DNA of 64,000 bases from Chroococcidiopsis sp. TS-821 (GCF_002939305.1 NZ_MVDI01000007.1:186001-250000); one strand, 5' to 3'. Shown: positions 29,526-38,566, counted from the first letter of the stretch. Notes: generated from the sequence alone by a model not told the origin. Program-made: numbers and translations.

Positions 29526-30317
29526 TTGCTTACAGATATCCTAAACGCACAATTGAGATGGCAAAGCATGAGTGCAAATAACGCCTTGCAAGTTTCTCAA
29601 GGGTTTCTCGCTTCGGTAGGAACTCAAATGTTTCGCTACTACGAGGATCGCATTCCTCGCAATGGTCCTGTGCTCGTGGTGAGCAATCATCGCAGCTTTA
29701 TGGACGCGCCGATTCTCATGGCAGCTTTGGATCGACCAATTCGCTTTGCCTGCCATCACTATATGGCTCAAGTACCAATTATGCGGGAAATTGTCACAGG
29801 TCTTCTTGGATGCTTTCCGCTAGAGGCAAGGGAAAAGAGACAGCAAGGTTTTTTTCAGCAAGCTTTGCATTTGCTGAGTAGTTCCCAAGTCGTGGGTGTG
29901 TTTCCAGAAGGGACGAAACCGATGGTGACGTTTACGCAGCCGGATCACTTAGGTAACTTTCAGCGGGGGTTTGCACATTTGGCTTTGCGTGCTACGACAC
30001 CTGGTATATTGTCAAAGCCTGTTACAGATTTAACGATTCTGCCGATGGCGATCGCGTCTTTGGAAGAAGTCAACACTTCCGCAGTGCCTTTAAAGCTACT
30101 CAGCTTATTCGATCCTTCGGAACCTTTGTTCGATCAGTCGGGTTGGCATCCGTTAGTGATTTATCGTCGCGTTGCGGTTTTAGTCGGACGTCCCTATTGG
30201 ATTTCACGCCAGCAGCAAATGGAGTATCAAGGCAAACAGGCAAAAAAAGCCGTGAATGAATTAACACATTACTGTCAGACGGAGATTGCGCAATTATTAC
30301 GCCAAGGATTCTACTAG
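29526..30317 (+). CDS. Lysophospholipid acyltransferase family protein (LPLAT)
   Basis: 263 aa. VSNHRSFMDAPIL carries the HX4D motif and FPEGTKPMV the second acyltransferase motif; no transmembrane helix is obvious. The start is uncertain: TTG 29526 keeps the sequence DILNAQLRWQS, while ATG 29568 is the first ATG. It is followed 86 nt later by an alpha/beta hydrolase gene on the same strand. In plants these two domain types are fused in phytyl ester synthases (PES1/2), which esterify phytol and diacylglycerol. The substrate here may therefore be a neutral lipid or phytol rather than lysophosphatidate, which is inference. Confidence 0.85.
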   Translation: MLTDILNAQLRWQSMSANNALQVSQGFLASVGTQMFRYYEDRIPRNGPVLVVSNHRSFMDAPILMAALDRPIRFACHHYMAQVPIMREIVTGLLGCFPLEAREKRQQGFFQQALHLLSSSQVVGVFPEGTKPMVTFTQPDHLGNFQRGFAHLALRATTPGILSKPVTDLTILPMAIASLEEVNTSAVPLKLLSLFDPSEPLFDQSGWHPLVIYRRVAVLVGRPYWISRQQQMEYQGKQAKKAVNELTHYCQTEIAQLLRQGFY

Positions 30318-30403
30318 GAGTCCTTTTAAGTTTTCAATATAAAAGTTCATAAATAAATATTAAACATTTTTTCCTTGATCCCTATTTATTTACAGCAGAT
30401 TCA

Positions 30404-31222
30404 ATGTCAGAAATTGAGAGCAAACCTGTTTTCTTGACACCGAACAAAGTTCAGTCGCAGTATCCCTTGTTTGTATTTTTACCAGGAATGGATGGAACTG
30501 GGCGATTGCTGCGATCGCAAACTGAGGGCTTAGAAGTTGCGTTTGATGTTCGTTGTTTGTCAATTCCGTTAGATGATTTGACAAGCTGGGCAGATCTCAG
30601 CCAACAAGTCGTCGATTTAATTGAAATAGAAATTGCTAAAAATCCACAACGTAAAGTTTATTTGTGTGGTGAATCGTTTGGCGGTTGTCTCGCGATCAAA
30701 GTCGCGCTGCACTCACCACAACTTTTTGACAGAATTATTTTAGTAAATCCTGCGTCTTCTTTTCATCGCCGTTCGTGGTATAGTTGGGCATCGCAGTTGA
30801 TTCACATCGTTCCGCGCTGGGTTTATCCGTTTGGGGCGTTAGGGCTACTTGCCTTCATTGCTTCCCTAGATAGAATTGCGCCAACTGAACGTAAAGATCT
30901 CCTTCACGTGATGCGATCGGTTCCACCAGAAACTGTTTTGTGGCGGTTGTCTTTAGTTAGAGAATTTGATGTCAGTGATGCGCAGCTACGCCAATTAACT
31001 CAACCAATTTTGGTTGTAGCAAGTAGACGCGATCGCCTTTTACCATCGGTTGCTGAAGCAAGACACCTAGCTAGAGTTTTCGATAACGTCAAAACGGTAT
31101 TTTTACCTTATAGCGGACACGCTTGCCTCATAGAAAAGGACATTAATCTTTACGAGATTATGCAGAAAGAAGATTTTCTCGATGATTCGACTAAAGTAGT
31201 ACCGTATGTAGTCGATCGTTAA
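30404..31222 (+). CDS. Alpha/beta hydrolase (phytyl ester synthase-like esterase domain)
   Basis: 272 aa. FVFLPGMDGTGRL forms the oxyanion region and LCGESFGGCLA the nucleophile elbow (Ser near 95). The acid Asp is in VASRRDRLLPS and the catalytic His in YSGHACLIEKD. The sequence resembles the N-terminal esterase domain of plant PES/DGAT-like proteins more than ordinary lipases. It lies 86 nt downstream of the LPLAT gene. Together they may move acyl chains between galactolipids and free phytol or diacylglycerol. Confidence 0.85.
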   Translation: MSEIESKPVFLTPNKVQSQYPLFVFLPGMDGTGRLLRSQTEGLEVAFDVRCLSIPLDDLTSWADLSQQVVDLIEIEIAKNPQRKVYLCGESFGGCLAIKVALHSPQLFDRIILVNPASSFHRRSWYSWASQLIHIVPRWVYPFGALGLLAFIASLDRIAPTERKDLLHVMRSVPPETVLWRLSLVREFDVSDAQLRQLTQPILVVASRRDRLLPSVAEARHLARVFDNVKTVFLPYSGHACLIEKDINLYEIMQKEDFLDDSTKVVPYVVDR

Positions 31223-31309
31223 TTACTTGCATACAGTTCGCGTCGATTAACGCTTACTAAAACAGACTGGTAATATTTTTTGATGACTAAGCATCGATTA
31301 CTATCAATA

Positions 31310-32782
31310 TCAATCAGGTTGCAAGCTGGCAAAATCCGCACGAGCATTTGCAATACTATCTTCTGCTTTTACTTCAAACGTGACATTACAAGCTTTGGGC
31401 TGTTCTAACACTTGCAAGCAAAGTTCAGCAATTGAATCGCGACTGACTTTACCTTTGATATTATCGCCTTGAGCGAAAACTAGCGGTTGAATTCCAGATT
31501 CCTCAGTTAAAGCACACGGTCGAATGATTGTATAAGGAATACCACTGTGTCTTAGTGATTCTTCACCGCGCCACTTCCACGTTAAAATTCCACCTAGTTG
31601 ATCGTTTAATCTGACTGCGGGCGGTTCTTCTTCTAAGTTGATTCCTGGACGTCCAGGACGCGTGACTCCTGCCGAACTGACTAAGATAAACTGTGGCAAC
31701 TTAGCACCACCATAAGCTTTAATCGACTCGACTTGTAACGCAAAACCTCCTGGTGTAAATCTAGGGTTGAGTTCGCCATCGTATTCAAACTTACTCAACA
31801 TCAGTTGCAACGAGGCGATTCTACTAGCATCAATCGCCGGCGCATCTTTTAAAGTTTTGGCACGAAACACCGCAGTTAAATCCGCAAAAGGAATATAGAT
31901 ATCCATCCAAGTGTTGCTGACCGTGTCAAACGAATACGAGTAAGCTGTACCGTCCCACTTAGTATCGGTGCGGATGAAGCACTTGTAGCGTTTTCCGTCG
32001 CCTCTCACGCGCAGTTTAATTCCTTGATAACCTGATAAATTTAACTGTGGTTCCAAGTTTTTGGTTCTCACAGAAGCAAAGCCGCCTGAATTTGCAGTAG
32101 AGACGTTACCAGTAAATAAGGCGGTATCTTCCACAAATCGAATTTCACTTTGACTGACACCACCCATCACAACATCGTCTACTGCACCCCAAATGCGTTT
32201 TAACTCTTCGGATGGATGCGTAAAATCAAAAATGAGTTTTTCATCAGCAGGAACTGTCGCAAAGTGTTTTGCTGCTACTTCAACTAAGTTTTTGACACCT
32301 ATATACTCTACTGATTCTGGAGTATCGCCAACGATTTCGGGCTGATAGAATTTAATACCTTGATTGTACTTGGCACGGTCTGGGGTATCTCCGCCCACAG
32401 GTTGCACGCGCACCGCAGTGCAGCAAATCACTGCTGTGACATCTGCCATCATTTCTAGAGTTAGTGTTTCTGGCTTTGTGATGTCACCGACATACAGTTC
32501 AACGTTGTCACCGAGGATTTCTTTGGCTTTTTCAGCATCGCGAACAAGCGATCGCACTTTGTAACCGCGATTCATTAGCCGTTTTACCACGCGCCTACCA
32601 ACACCACCCGTCGCTCCAGCAACTAACACAACTCCCACTCGCTTTTCTCCCGTTGGTACGATCGCAGAATCTTGAGATCCTGGAATCAAGCGCTGTAACC
32701 ACCCGATAAAAGGAATCACCTCAAAAAAGGTTAGGGTTTGGACAAACCTACCCAAATCCCATTGAGAACGATTTTCACTCAT
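31310..32782 (-). CDS. NAD(P)-binding SDR with embedded CIA30 domain
   Basis: 490 aa. The N-terminal VLVAGATGGVGRRVVKRLMNRG is an atypical-SDR (NmrA-like) nucleotide-binding motif. The Rossmann fold is interrupted at about residue 155 by a CIA30 domain (IFDFTHPSEELKRIWGAVDDVVMGGVSQSE ... GGFALQVESIKAYGG, to about 355). The SDR fold then resumes (FILVSSAGVTRP, SGIPYTIIRPCAL). The CIA30 domain is named after a mitochondrial complex I assembly factor. Such fusions are known in cyanobacteria and plastids. The role may be in assembly of thylakoid complexes, but no substrate is known. It is divergent from marR, 101 nt apart. Confidence 0.87.
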   Translation of the reverse strand: MSENRSQWDLGRFVQTLTFFEVIPFIGWLQRLIPGSQDSAIVPTGEKRVGVVLVAGATGGVGRRVVKRLMNRGYKVRSLVRDAEKAKEILGDNVELYVGDITKPETLTLEMMADVTAVICCTAVRVQPVGGDTPDRAKYNQGIKFYQPEIVGDTPESVEYIGVKNLVEVAAKHFATVPADEKLIFDFTHPSEELKRIWGAVDDVVMGGVSQSEIRFVEDTALFTGNVSTANSGGFASVRTKNLEPQLNLSGYQGIKLRVRGDGKRYKCFIRTDTKWDGTAYSYSFDTVSNTWMDIYIPFADLTAVFRAKTLKDAPAIDASRIASLQLMLSKFEYDGELNPRFTPGGFALQVESIKAYGGAKLPQFILVSSAGVTRPGRPGINLEEEPPAVRLNDQLGGILTWKWRGEESLRHSGIPYTIIRPCALTEESGIQPLVFAQGDNIKGKVSRDSIAELCLQVLEQPKACNVTFEVKAEDSIANARADFASLQPD

Positions 32783-32848
32783 AAGTCGCGTCCTCTCTGC
32801 TGTTTTTAGTTTAACTGTTTGTGGAGGGGTGAGTTACTAGCAACCCAC

Positions 32849-32883
32849 TTGACATACTATATAAGTGCATATACACTAAAATT
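32849..32883 (+). promoter_or_regulatory. Promoter and operator of the marR gene
   Basis: TTGACA (32849-32854), 17 bp spacing and TACACT (32872-32877) form a plausible sigma70-type promoter. The -10 box is embedded in AGTGCATATACACT (32864-32877), an inverted repeat of AGTG/CACT that recurs before the next gene. Transcription would start at about the ATG (32884), so the mRNA may be leaderless. Binding by the MarR protein is inference. Confidence 0.55.
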
Positions 32884-33327
32884 ATGCAAGACCAACTAAT
32901 CAAAACCGTCGTTAGTGACTGTACCTGCTTCAATCTGCGTAAAGCGTCGCGCGTAATTACCCAACTGTTCGATCGAGTGTTGCAACCGAGTGGAATTTTG
33001 GCGAATCAGTTTACACTACTAGCCGCCCTCAGTGTTGCAAAAAGCGTATCAATTACGCGCTTAGCGCAAGAGTTGGTGATGGATAGAACAACGCTAACGC
33101 GCAACCTCAAACCGTTAGAACGCGAGGGTTTAATTTGTATTGAGCCAGGACAAGATCAGCGAGTACGGGTTGTCAGTTTAACCCAGAAAGGTCAAGCAGC
33201 CTTAGCCAAAGCACTACCATTATGGCAACAAGCACAAGCTAAGGTTATTGAGGAGCTAGGTCAAGACCGTTGGCAGACGTTATCATCCCATTTGTCTGAC
33301 ACAGTATCTTTACTTCGCGAAAGCTAA
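32884..33327 (+). CDS. MarR-family transcriptional regulator
   Basis: 147 aa. The winged helix-turn-helix spans about 55-105 (SITRLAQELVMDRTTLTRNLKPLEREGLI), with the wing DQRVRVVSLTQKGQ that includes the conserved Asp-Arg. N- and C-terminal helices form the dimer interface. MarR proteins usually repress themselves and a neighbour, releasing DNA on binding a phenolic ligand or on oxidation; Cys15 and Cys17 (DCTCFNL) near the N terminus could be redox-active. There is no ribosome site before the ATG. The downstream membrane gene carries a matching operator. Confidence 0.92.
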   Translation: MQDQLIKTVVSDCTCFNLRKASRVITQLFDRVLQPSGILANQFTLLAALSVAKSVSITRLAQELVMDRTTLTRNLKPLEREGLICIEPGQDQRVRVVSLTQKGQAALAKALPLWQQAQAKVIEELGQDRWQTLSSHLSDTVSLLRES

Positions 33328-33344
33328 TTTTTTTTGAGTTTTAC

Positions 33345-33358
33345 GTGTATATACACTT
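33345..33358. promoter_or_regulatory. Second MarR-type operator
   Basis: GTGTATATACAC (33345-33356) is a perfect palindrome. With the flanking T it matches AGTGCATATACACT upstream of marR at 12 of 14 positions. It sits 18 nt after the marR stop and 22 nt before the membrane gene, which suggests joint control by the MarR protein. Confidence 0.55.
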
Positions 33359-33377
33359 AAATGCCAAGGAGTTTAAA

Positions 33378-33977
33378 ATGGCGACGAGTCAACATTCGAT
33401 TACCCAGCGTTGGTTTTTTCTCGTACTCTCTCTTTGGGGGATTGCGGTTTTAATTGCAGGTTACTGCGGTTTTTTCACCAAGATTGACTTAATTTGGATT
33501 GCGTTACTTGTCGTGACGGGAATGACAATTCCGGTTGCGGTGTATTACTCGAACGCAGATTTTCATGCTTACGTGCGATCGCTCGACTTGAAGTATTTAA
33601 CTTTATTTCATCTATGGCGGATTCCGGCTGGGTTGTGGTTTCTGTACTGCGGTCAAAATTTGCTTCCAGAAAGGTTTGTTGCCAATGCTGGTTATGGGGA
33701 TATAACAGTAGGATTATTAGTACCTGTGGTTCTCTTACTAAGGTTTCGCGGTAAGTACGCGATGTTTCACCTTTTTAGCATCTTAGACTTTGCGATCGCC
33801 GTAGGCACAGGTTTAACCTTTAATTTATTGCAAGTTCCTCTGATGGAGAATATCGCGACATTTCCAACAGTGATGATTCCACTGTTTGGTGTTTGTGTCA
33901 CCGGCGCACTCAGTATTATGACATTAGATCGACTCTTAAAAGGTAGCGCTTACACTGAAGCGATAGGCAACAACTAA
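33378..33977 (+). CDS. Membrane protein, probable MarR target, unknown function
   Basis: 199 aa with about six hydrophobic helices (for example WFFLVLSLWGIAVLIAGY, LIWIALLVVTGMTIPVAVYY, ITVGLLVPVVLLLRF, ATFPTVMIPLFGVCVTGA). I do not recognise the family. ATG 33378 is chosen because AAGGAG (33366-33371) is 6 nt upstream; the in-frame GTG at 33345 lies within the operator. It lies 50 nt downstream of marR, so it is likely co-regulated and possibly involved in export or membrane stress. Confidence 0.75.
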   Translation: MATSQHSITQRWFFLVLSLWGIAVLIAGYCGFFTKIDLIWIALLVVTGMTIPVAVYYSNADFHAYVRSLDLKYLTLFHLWRIPAGLWFLYCGQNLLPERFVANAGYGDITVGLLVPVVLLLRFRGKYAMFHLFSILDFAIAVGTGLTFNLLQVPLMENIATFPTVMIPLFGVCVTGALSIMTLDRLLKGSAYTEAIGNN

Positions 33978-33986
33978 CAAATCCTA

Positions 33987-34002
33987 AATTACCCATTACC
34001 AA
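33987..34002. repeat. Short ATTACCC repeat unit
   Basis: AAATTACCCATTACCAAC after the membrane gene: two units of the dispersed TTACC family. Confidence 0.45.
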
Positions 34003-34107
34003 CCTGCACAAACAGCATTATTCAGTCGCCCTGTAACTTGCTATTCATAACTAGGGCGTTTTTGCCTGTTAAGATGTAACTGATTCACATATATACAATC
34101 GTCAATC

Positions 34108-34986
34108 GTGACTGTTAAGCCAGATTGGTTGCGAGTCAAAGCGCCTCAATGGGAGCGTGTTGGCAGCGTTAAAGAAATTCTCCGAGATTTAGCACTCAAT
34201 ACGGTGTGCGAAGAAGCATCTTGCCCAAATATTGGCGAGTGTTTCAACGCAGGTACGGCAACATTTTTAATTATGGGACCTGCGTGTACTCGTGCGTGCC
34301 CGTATTGCGATATAGATTTTGAGAAAAAACCTAAACCCCTCGATCCGACCGAACCAAAACGCCTTGCAGAAGCGGTACGCCGGATGCAACTCAATCATGT
34401 TGTGATTACCTCGGTAAATCGCGATGATTTACCTGATGGTGGCGCGTCGCAGTTTGTAGAGTGTATTACTGCAATTCGCGAAGTATCGCCACAGACAACG
34501 ATTGAGGTACTGATTCCTGATTTGTGTGGCAACTGGGATGCGTTAGAAATTATTCTACAAGCGCAACCAGAAGTATTGAATCACAATACAGAAACGATAC
34601 CTCGGCTGTATCGTCGGGTACGTCCGCAGGGAAATTACGATCGCACTTTAGAATTACTGCGCCGTTCTCGTAATCTTGCCCCTTGGGTTTACACTAAATC
34701 AGGATTAATGGTCGGGTTAGGAGAAACTGACGAGGAAATTCGCGCGGTGATGGCAGATCTGCGTGCGGTCGATTGCGATATTCTCACGCTAGGACAATAC
34801 TTACAACCAAGTCAGAAACATCTGAACGTCGCTCAGTTTGTTACGCCAGAACAGTTTGATGCTTGGAAACAGTTTGGAGAAAAGTTAGGTTTTTTGCAAG
34901 TTGTCTCTTCTCCCTTAACCCGCAGCTCTTATCATGCTGAACAAGTCAGAGAATTAATGCAACGTTATCCACGCAGTCGATTGTAG
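34108..34986 (+). CDS. lipA: Lipoyl synthase
   Basis: 292 aa radical-SAM enzyme that inserts two sulfurs into protein-bound octanoate. Both iron-sulfur motifs are present: the auxiliary cluster [12 protein letters not shown] (about 34-45) and the radical-SAM cluster CTRACPYC (about 60-67, CX3CX2C). The C-terminal RSSYHAEQ supplies the conserved Ser ligand. The start is GTG at 34108. gpsA begins on the next base after the lipA stop, so the two are probably co-transcribed. Confidence 0.97.
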   Translation: MTVKPDWLRVKAPQWERVGSVKEILRDLALNTVCEEASCPNIGECFNAGTATFLIMGPACTRACPYCDIDFEKKPKPLDPTEPKRLAEAVRRMQLNHVVITSVNRDDLPDGGASQFVECITAIREVSPQTTIEVLIPDLCGNWDALEIILQAQPEVLNHNTETIPRLYRRVRPQGNYDRTLELLRRSRNLAPWVYTKSGLMVGLGETDEEIRAVMADLRAVDCDILTLGQYLQPSQKHLNVAQFVTPEQFDAWKQFGEKLGFLQVVSSPLTRSSYHAEQVRELMQRYPRSRL

Positions 34987-35955
34987 GTGATTACGAGTGA
35001 ATTTGATTCCCCTACAAACAACGGGGAAAAGCAACCAAAATTATTAGCAGTTTTGGGCGCTGGTGCTTGGGGTTCAACTTTGGCAAACCTGGCATCGGCA
35101 ACAGGGCATAATGTCCGTTTATGGTCGCGTCATCTTGACCGTAGTTTAGCAGAAACTGTCGAAGGTGCAGATATTATTGTTTCGGCAATTTCGATGAAAG
35201 GCGTGCGATCGGTTGTCGAACAAATTCAATCTTTATCGTTTACACCAGAAACTATTTTTTTAACAGCGACTAAAGGATTAGAACCAACGACGACGTTAAC
35301 TCCCGCGCAGATTTGGCAAGCTGCATTTCCCAATCATCCCATTGTTGTACTTTGCGGTCCCAATCTATCAAAAGAAATTCAACAGGGTTTACCTGCTGCA
35401 ACTGTTGTTGCAAGTACAAATATTACCGCAGCAGAAACCGTGCAAGCGGTATTTTCTTCCAATCGATTTCGCGTTTATACAAATTCCGATCCGATTGGAG
35501 TCGAACTCGGCGGGACAATCAAGAACGTAATTGCGATCGCTGCGGGTGTCTGTGACGGTTTACACTTGGGAACGAATGCTAAAGCCGCACTAGTAACGCG
35601 AGGACTTACCGAGATTATTCGCATTGGTGTGGCTTGGGGTGCAAAAATTGAGACTTTTTACGGTTTATCAGGATTAGGCGATTTACTTGCAACGTGTAAT
35701 AGCCCTTTAAGTCGTAACTATCAAGTAGGTTATCAACTCGCGCAAGGTAAAACTTTAGCAGAAATTCTCGAACATTTAGAGGGAACAGCTGAGGGAGTGA
35801 ATACGACGCAAGTTTTAATTGCTAAGGCAAATCAACAGCGCATTTCTGTACCAATTACAACTCAAGTTTATAGATTATTACAAGCAGAAATTACACCGCG
35901 ACAAGCGTTAGAAGAATTGATGTTGCGCGATATCAAGCCAGAGTATAACTTTTAA
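34987..35955 (+). CDS. gpsA: Glycerol-3-phosphate dehydrogenase [NAD(P)+]
   Basis: 322 aa. AVLGAGAWGSTLANLA is the nucleotide-binding motif; GVELGGTIKNVIAIAAGVCDGL includes the catalytic Lys, and GLSGLGDLLATC is conserved. It makes glycerol-3-phosphate for membrane lipids. Start GTG at 34987 directly abuts the lipA stop (0 nt). The N-terminal domain is shortened between SRHLDRSL and ADIIVSAISMKGV, as is usual in cyanobacterial GpsA. Confidence 0.96.
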   Translation: MITSEFDSPTNNGEKQPKLLAVLGAGAWGSTLANLASATGHNVRLWSRHLDRSLAETVEGADIIVSAISMKGVRSVVEQIQSLSFTPETIFLTATKGLEPTTTLTPAQIWQAAFPNHPIVVLCGPNLSKEIQQGLPAATVVASTNITAAETVQAVFSSNRFRVYTNSDPIGVELGGTIKNVIAIAAGVCDGLHLGTNAKAALVTRGLTEIIRIGVAWGAKIETFYGLSGLGDLLATCNSPLSRNYQVGYQLAQGKTLAEILEHLEGTAEGVNTTQVLIAKANQQRISVPITTQVYRLLQAEITPRQALEELMLRDIKPEYNF

Positions 35956-36141
35956 GAATTGCTTGGTAACTAAAATAACACCTCACTTTATCGCGCCATT
36001 GACGATGACTGCACTTTTTGCAAAACTAACTCAAAGCTGTAGCGCTGTAGAATGTGCTCAAGATCAGCACTCATTCGTCAAATGCGAATCTAATACTAAC
36101 CTCTCGAATAATTGCTCCAAGAGCTAATTTAAATTATTTTT

Positions 36142-36476
36142 TTACCTAGCTGTTCTTGTAAATACTTCAGTATACTGATTATTGAGGATGATACTTACAA
36201 GTTGCTCAGTGGTAATCTGAACTGGGTTATTGTAGTTGCTATTCCAGCACGACACTCCGCCACCGAAAGCTATGCAACGATTAACATTATAACCCCGTCT
36301 CTTAGTTCGAGATTATCAAGGTTAGTATCCAGCATATTCTTGATAGTATTACAGAATTGAAATGTCTTTATAGTTTCTGGAGTGAAAATTTGAGCATTTG
36401 CTTTAAGAGCAAAATTGATAATAGAAAGCGCAGTTATAGATAAAGCTGCTGCCAATTTTATGGATAAAGAATTCAT
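36142..36476 (-). pseudogene. Frameshifted gene for a small secreted Cys-containing protein
   Basis: The first frame encodes MNSLSIKLAAALSITALSII...ANAQ, a clear signal peptide, then IKTFQFCNTIKN and stops at 36270 after 68 residues. The sequence resumes in another frame as GYNVNRCIAFGGGVSCWN followed by VQITTEQLVSIIL and a stop at 36142. The join lies in GACGGGGTTAT (near 36301), where removing two G or adding one base restores one protein of about 111 residues with four Cys. Either a real frameshift, a sequencing error or a phase-variable tract. The family is not named to my knowledge. Confidence 0.7.
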
Positions 36477-37179
36477 GTTTTATATCTTTGTGTATTGGTA
36501 GATATTCTGTTTGCGTAACCATTAATAGAAAGAATAAAAAAAGTAGTCTAAAGAAGTACTACTATTTTGCGCCTATCAGAATGCTGTTTTCGCAAAAGCT
36601 GATCTCCAAATTCTGCTTGCAAAATACGGCTCAAGCTCTGTTCGGGGACTGGGCAATGAGTTTACTTTATTAATTTCAGTATTAGAATCTGGAAAGTCCT
36701 TACTTGGCGATGCTTGTTGAAAAGGAGATTGACTTCAACCTCAAATATGACCTTGAGTTTCATCGGTTCTAAGTCTTGGAATACTGTAAGCAGTATCCTT
36801 GCCATCAAAACTGTAATATTCTATAAGACTGCCGATAGAGGGCAATTTGAGGCTTGGTAGCGGTACTTGAAATACTCCTCCACATCCCCGCAATGCGGTC
36901 AAATACCAAGAACGTTACCAGAATAAGGCTACCAATTCTCGTCTTGTCCAAACTTGACTTGCTTGCAGAAGAACAGTGCTTGCACTCGCTCTGGAAGACT
37001 TGAAATTAGCCTTACTTCCAAAGACATACGAGCTCAATACCGACCTGTTCGTAATGTACTAACCATAACATTTGCAGCGCTGAAGATTATTTGTTAAGTT
37101 ACCGTCAGCAGTTTGCCCTTGACAAAGCATAGTCATAATGAGTACGCTTTACTTGTTACGATTTGTAAAGGGATAAGCG
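36477..37179. other. 700-nt region without an intact gene
   Basis: No credible complete gene. On the minus strand, about 36905-36735 is free of stops and reads GVFQVPLPSLKLPS and EYYSFDGKDTAYSIPRLRT in one frame, and another frame carries MSLEVRLISSLPERVQALFF at about 37020. This pattern looks like decayed coding DNA, but I cannot name the ancestor. The last 100 nt must hold the promoter of the peroxiredoxin gene; TTGACA occurs at about 37120. Confidence 0.4.
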
Positions 37180-37914
37180 ATGTTACCAAACCGAGAAGGA
37201 CAAAAAGTTCCTAACTGCACCTTTCGTACTCGTCAAAACGATGAGTGGGTCGATATCACAACCGATGATTTGTTTAATGGTAAAACTGTTGTTGTCTTTG
37301 CCTTGCCAGGTGCATTTACTCCCACCTGCTCGTCGACTCATCTTCCTGGATACAATCAGATGGCAAAAGCTTTTTACGAAAACGGTGTAGATGAGATCGT
37401 ATGTATTTCAGTTAATGATGCTTTTGTAATGAACGAATGGGCAAAGTATCAAGAAGCAGAAAATATCAAAATGATTCCTGATGGTAATGGGCTGTTTACC
37501 GAAGGAATGGGAATGTTGGTCGATAAAACAGAATTAGGATTTGGTAAGCGTTCTTGGCGCTATTCGATGTTAGTCAAAGATGGCGTGATTGAAAAGATGT
37601 TTATCGAACCTGAAGAACCTGGCGATCCTTTTAAGGTATCCGATGCGGAAACAATGCTTAACTATATTAATCCAAAAGCTGCTAAACCTAAATTAGTCTC
37701 CTTGTTTGCTAAAGTTGGTTGTCCTTTCTGCGCTCGTGCGAAATCAATGCTCAAAGAACGTGGCTTAGACTACGAAGAGATTGTTCTTGGTAAAGACGTT
37801 ACCACTCGTTCTTTGCAAGCTATTGCAGGTGCAACCACGGTACCGCAAGTGTTCATCGATGGCAAACTGATCGGTGGTTCAGAAGCATTAGAAGCTTACT
37901 TTGCGGCTTTGTAA
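37180..37914 (+). CDS. Peroxiredoxin-glutaredoxin fusion (Prx5-Grx hybrid)
   Basis: 244 aa. Residues 1-165 form a Prx5-type peroxiredoxin with the peroxidatic motif [19 protein letters not shown] (Cys near 50). Residues 172-244 form a glutaredoxin with the active site CPFC ([13 protein letters not shown]), TVPQVFID and GGSEALEAY. Such hybrids reduce hydroperoxides with glutathione without an external glutaredoxin. The gene is monocistronic. It ends before an inverted repeat shared with the convergent phosphatase gene. Confidence 0.95.
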   Translation: MLPNREGQKVPNCTFRTRQNDEWVDITTDDLFNGKTVVVFALPGAFTPTCSSTHLPGYNQMAKAFYENGVDEIVCISVNDAFVMNEWAKYQEAENIKMIPDGNGLFTEGMGMLVDKTELGFGKRSWRYSMLVKDGVIEKMFIEPEEPGDPFKVSDAETMLNYINPKAAKPKLVSLFAKVGCPFCARAKSMLKERGLDYEEIVLGKDVTTRSLQAIAGATTVPQVFIDGKLIGGSEALEAYFAAL

Positions 37915-37940
37915 AGTTTTTAGGAAAAGCCTATATTTTA

Positions 37941-37985
37941 TAAATTCGTAGTTCGCATTTTGACATAAGACGGATTACGAATTTA
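37941..37985. terminator. Inverted repeat between convergent genes
   Basis: TAAATTCGTA (37941-37950) and TACGAATTTA (37976-37985) are exact inverted repeats around a 25-nt loop; TTTTT follows on the plus strand. It overlaps the stop codon of the phosphatase gene and may end the peroxiredoxin transcript. Its core ATTCGTA recalls the TTCGTAAT repeats near 5 kb. Confidence 0.45.
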
Positions 37986-38426
37986 TTTTTGATAATATGC
38001 AATGACTTTATCAATAAATTGCTGCCAAGTGTCATTTGGTTGCCAAATCTGTTGTAAGTCTTTTTTTGCTTCTTCTACGCTTGTTTGTTTGTGGATGATG
38101 CGATACAAGTACATGAATGCAGAAACTCGCATATTCATCGCACAGTGGACAAATACTTTCTTATCTGCATTTGCTTGCATCACATTAAAGAAGCGTTCAA
38201 TGTCTTCGAGGGTAGGCTTTTCCCAGATTACAGGAATGTGTATATAGTTCATTCCTAGATCTTCTACTATTTTTTGCTCGTTGGCGATCGCATTTGTGGA
38301 AGTTGGTAACGCCAGGTTGACAACCACTTCATAACCATCGGCTTTGATATCTGCAAATTGTTGTGCAGTGGGTTGTCCGGCGGTTGCGATTGAATCGGAT
38401 AATTGAAGAAAGTTGTAGATTTCCAT
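37983..38426 (-). CDS. Dual-specificity/protein tyrosine phosphatase-like protein
   Basis: 147 aa. FLQLSDSIATAGQPTAQQFADI resembles the start of the cyanobacterial and proteobacterial DSP/BLH-type phosphatases. The P-loop signature is HCAMNMRVSAF (HCX5R, Cys near 94), and IWQPNDTW is in the C-terminal helix. It would remove phosphate from protein or small-molecule substrates; family relatives include sulfide-linked BLH proteins. The substrate is unknown. Confidence 0.82.
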   Translation of the reverse strand: MEIYNFLQLSDSIATAGQPTAQQFADIKADGYEVVVNLALPTSTNAIANEQKIVEDLGMNYIHIPVIWEKPTLEDIERFFNVMQANADKKVFVHCAMNMRVSAFMYLYRIIHKQTSVEEAKKDLQQIWQPNDTWQQFIDKVIAYYQK

Positions 38427-38523
38427 TTGTTGCCAGATCGAGTAATATTGTTTCGCTTAAAAGTTGATGCATATAGGATCAAGAGCAGAGGAAGCAGGGA
38501 AGAAATTATTAGTGGTTCTTTAA

Positions 38524-38552
38524 TCACCAATTACCAATGACCATTTACCAGT
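38524..38552. repeat. Dispersed TTACCAAT-type repeat
   Basis: TCACCAATTACCAATGACC then ATTTACCAG: four degenerate heptamers downstream of the nitroreductase gene and upstream of the phosphatase gene. Confidence 0.6.
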
Positions 38553-38566
38553 TTTGAAGTTAAGAG

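Noticed and set aside
36488-36673. 61-codon frame on the plus strand
   Set aside because: AT-rich, Lys/Tyr-rich composition typical of noncoding DNA.
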